DNA of 64,000 nt from Parasponia andersonii (lineage: Eukaryota; Streptophyta; Magnoliopsida; Rosales; Cannabaceae): positions 505,516-569,515 of the forward strand of contig JXTB01000255.1 in the NCBI GenBank assembly GCA_002914805.1, read 5' to 3'. Below are positions 61,850 to 64,000 of this stretch, piece after piece; the stretch's first letter is position 1, and the number at the start of each line of letters is the position of its first letter. The position numbers were made by a program, and so were the translations under genes. The notes below the pieces were generated by a model. That model worked only from the letters and a program-made list of their open reading frames with translations. It searched no databases and was not told the origin of the DNA.

Positions 61850-62285
61850 AAACGTGTCGGGACAAGCTGACGGACAGAACGGGAAGCTGGTATACGGCCA
61901 CGCTTGAAACAACTACTGAGCGCCAATAGGCTCGCATAATACTACACGGCCTCGCTCGGGATAACTCCCGAGCGACAACGGGATCGCGTAATTCTCACAT
62001 ATTAAATGTACGAGGCGGCACCCTGAGCGGCGAAGGCACAAGAGGCCACCCACGCAGCCGGCGCACAGAAGGCCGCCCACAAGCCATGCGCGGATCACAT
62101 CCATGCGGCCAGCGGGGCCGTGCCCGCGCGCCATGCGCGGGGTGATCCCGTGCGACATGCACAGGCTGGTTGCCTATAGGTCATGCGCGGATCGCATCCG
62201 CACGGACATGCACGAGGTCGTGCCCGCGCGGCCCGAGCACAAGTCACACCCGCAGGGCTCATGAGGGCGGTGCGCACGGCTCCTA
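61850..62285. repeat. GC-rich imperfect repeat block in the copia leader
   Basis: The block is strongly GC-rich within an otherwise AT-rich window. CATGCGCGG recurs near 62086, 62131 and 62188, and related strings (GGATCRCATCC, GACATGCAC, CGTGCCCGCGCG) recur in roughly the same order, indicating an imperfect tandem array. Confidence 0.75.
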
Positions 62286-62658
62286 GCTATGCACCGCTCC
62301 ATCGTTTCCTTCATTTTTTTTTAAATTGAAAAAAAAAATAGTTTTCATAAAATTCCAAAAATAATTAAAGATCAAAACATTTCCATGCATAGTTTTATCA
62401 AGAACATAAAGCATGAACACATAGAAATCAAGAACATGCTGGAAAACAAAAATCAAAATAAACATGATCATTTCCTCATAGCAACATATAATTAAATAAT
62501 CATTCAAACTCATTGAATCTATTGACCATCATACAAACTAGAGCTTACTCATAATATGAACAAGACCAAACATAAACAAAATCTTTCCGGAAATCAAAAA
62601 CATCAGTCAACAAGAGAATAGACTGGAGAAAAATATGCTAGATCAACAATAAAACCAT

Positions 62659-62670
62659 GCTCTGGTATCT
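62659..62670 (-). promoter_or_regulatory. Mutated primer-binding site of the copia element
   Basis: Minus strand AGATACCAGAGC followed by ATGG resembles the initiator-Met PBS TGGTATCAGAGC and lies two bases inside the LTR end. Confidence 0.6.
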
Positions 62671-62672
62671 AT

Positions 62673-63246
62673 TGCTGGTGTTAGCTGGAATAAATTTCCG
62701 GAAAATATTTTCATAAAATCACTTTCAAGAACACCATAGTTTTGTAAAATCAAGAAACACAGCAGAATTGGTCATTTAAAATTTTTTTTTTTATAAAATG
62801 TTTCGGATCATGATCTAACATAAATTAACTCTTGATCTAGACAAGAACAATACCCGGATTCGCTCCACAATCTTCTCGTCTTCTTGTCTATTCTCGAAAG
62901 CCGTTTGATTGATCCGGTGGATGGTCACCTTTTTTGATTCCCAACAAAGAGATCTGCAGATGAACAAGAAGACAATCTCCTCGAACCGATTTCTCTGGAA
63001 TGGCCGAAACACCAAGGACAATGAATCCCTAGTGGTGGTTGATTTTCTCTGCTCTTTCTCTCTCTGTTATGCGTGTGACACTATCTTTTTTTTTTTGGAG
63101 TGTTTCACATGTAACACTTGTATATATATGCTAGAGAACTTTTCTCTTAACTATAGAGAGATTAGTAAACCCTAATGGGCTTATTGGGCTTGTTGGGCTC
63201 AACTAATCATTAAATAACTATTGGGCTTTAATTTGAGCTAGACAGG
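62673..63246 (-). repeat. 5' LTR of the copia element (3' portion only)
   Basis: It matches 54660-55232 of the 3' LTR closely. Similarity stops at 63246. Confidence 0.88.
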
Positions 63247-64000
63247 TGTTGTTGATTTTACAATAGCTACGCAAGTGCACGTGCCGAAACAAGTAATATA
63301 GTAGTGAGTGAGTATCGTCTCCACAGGGATTGATTACCAAAATGATTTGTAAAATCTAAGTGTCAAACAAGCTAGTTTAACGAATGAGAAATAAAGATTT
63401 GTAATAAAATAGCAACAATTTAAAGTTGCAAGTAGAAAAGTAAATATTAAGCAGAAAATAATGAGATCTAATCAAGTGATTGTGGATCAGTGGTGTGGAT
63501 AAGCTGGGATTATTGAATCCTCCTTGGTTGCAAATCTGGGTCTAATTGCTGCAGCAACGCCTATGGCAAAATCACACCAGTAACTGAAAATTCAGTCTGT
63601 ACATATTAATCTTCCGAATTCAATATGTTTAAGGTTCTTTTAAACCAGATTTGACATATTCCTATGCTAACCCAGTTCTCAAACATCATTTATAGTATCA
63701 ATTCTCAATGGGTTTGCATGGTACCAATATATTCCTATACCATTACTAGTTCAAAGATCTACTAAAGAGATGATTGAATCATGCATCATTCAAGCTAAGT
63801 CCAACTAAGATTAATCTTTCCAGAATTAATCCTAATTTATTTATCCTAAATGTTAATGGCCAAGCAACAAAAGGAAATAATAGTGAGGCATACTTGAACG
63901 AACTAGAGGAAAATACCATAAACAATTAAAACAACTTTAATCCATCATTACAACCTCAGATTCATCATAATCCCAGCTAAAGGAACTTAGCTCATGGTCT
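63247..64000. mobile_element. Unidentified element inserted in the copia 5' LTR, runs off window
   Basis: It starts TGTTGTTGATTTTACAATAG exactly where LTR similarity ends, consistent with a TG-starting LTR. The following segment (CGCAAGTGCACG..AAGTAATATAGTA..GTCTCCACAGGGATTG) is of a kind I recognise from plant repeat DNA but cannot assign. The five bases before it (ACAGG, 63242-63246) would be the expected target-site duplication if an LTR element. No coding domain is visible. Confidence 0.5.

Larger units (their letters stand above)
60326..62672 (-). other. Long untranslated leader of the copia element
   Basis: About 2.3 kb between PBS and gag. It includes a very AT-rich stretch of TTTAAATTT-type repeats (about 61040-61840) and a GC-rich block (61850-62285). 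No ORF with recognisable domains. Confidence 0.65.
54660..63246 (-). mobile_element. Ty1/copia retrotransposon (family C1), decayed, 5' LTR interrupted
   Basis: Minus orientation. 3' LTR 54660-56316, polypurine tract 56317-56327, gag-pol relic 56333-60325, leader 60326-62672, PBS about 62659-62670, and the terminal 574 bp of the 5' LTR 62673-63246, where another insertion starts. LTR ends match those of the solo LTR (CACCWGCA at the 3' end). The element has the normal copia order (gag, protease, integrase, RT, RNase H) but many stops. Confidence 0.92.

Noticed and set aside
61913-62277. GC-rich Arg/Ala-rich ORFs, or a CpG island promoter or rRNA fragment
   Set aside because: Open frames come from base composition in a repeat block; no rRNA-like motif was recognised and the block lies within the copia leader.
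1-64000. tRNA genes, CRISPR arrays, bacterial-type operons or toxin genes
   Set aside because: None recognised by eye; the window is eukaryotic nuclear DNA. A covariance-model scan for tRNAs could not be run.

Overview
The window is nuclear DNA from a flowering plant, most likely a woody or otherwise TE-rich eudicot. Several things point that way: multi-exon genes with short AT-rich introns and GT-AG (occasionally GC-AG) borders, plant-only protein families (NET2 actin-binding protein, plastid argininosuccinate lyase, plant KIN-4 kinesin), and intergenic DNA full of Ty1/copia, Ty3/gypsy, LINE, TRIM-like and MITE-type elements. Three single ambiguous bases (4864, 16284, 30843) suggest a draft assembly. 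I cannot name the species from sequence alone.

Layout, left to right. (1) 1-3109, minus: a NETWORKED 2 (NET2) gene with a complete NAB domain split by one intron; its 3' end lies outside the window. (2) 5118-6314, minus: a small conserved plant gene of unknown function, two coding exons, with a copia reverse-transcriptase relic just past its stop codon. (3) 8407-11333: a tandem LTR-internal-LTR-internal-LTR array of a non-autonomous retroelement whose 249-bp internal domain has a PBS, a polypurine tract and a long conserved hairpin but no gag-pol. (4) 14156-18101, plus: a complete six-exon plastid argininosuccinate lyase gene, with one GC-AG intron. (5) 18883-22768: a 5'-truncated, decayed LINE with clear target-site duplications. 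(6) 25405-27131: a MITE and a 1.46-kb TIR element. (7) 27679-30747 and 32099-40979, both minus: two tandem paralogs. The upstream one is a complete 27-exon KIN-4 kinesin (1298 aa). The downstream one is a motor-less, 11-exon, 457-aa derivative that keeps the coiled coil and all ten cysteines of the C-terminal Cys-rich motif. (8) 42355-44550: an antisense LINE relic. (9) 45838-64000: a retroelement nest with a MITE, a foldback repeat, a solo copia LTR with perfect 5-bp TSDs, an internally deleted gypsy element, a copia element of the same LTR family in the opposite orientation, and a further insertion inside its 5' LTR that runs off the window.

The host genes do not form a pathway. ASL is housekeeping arginine synthesis in the plastid, NET2 links actin to membranes (typically in pollen), and KIN-4 acts on microtubules. 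The most interesting object is the headless KIN-4 paralog. Its intron positions and phases match the parent. Its two internal missing exons are frame-neutral. Its reading frame is open through 11 exons. It could therefore encode a partner or competitor of the full-length kinesin.

All gene models were spliced by hand from sequence using frame continuity, splice consensus and family knowledge. No searches or transcripts were available.
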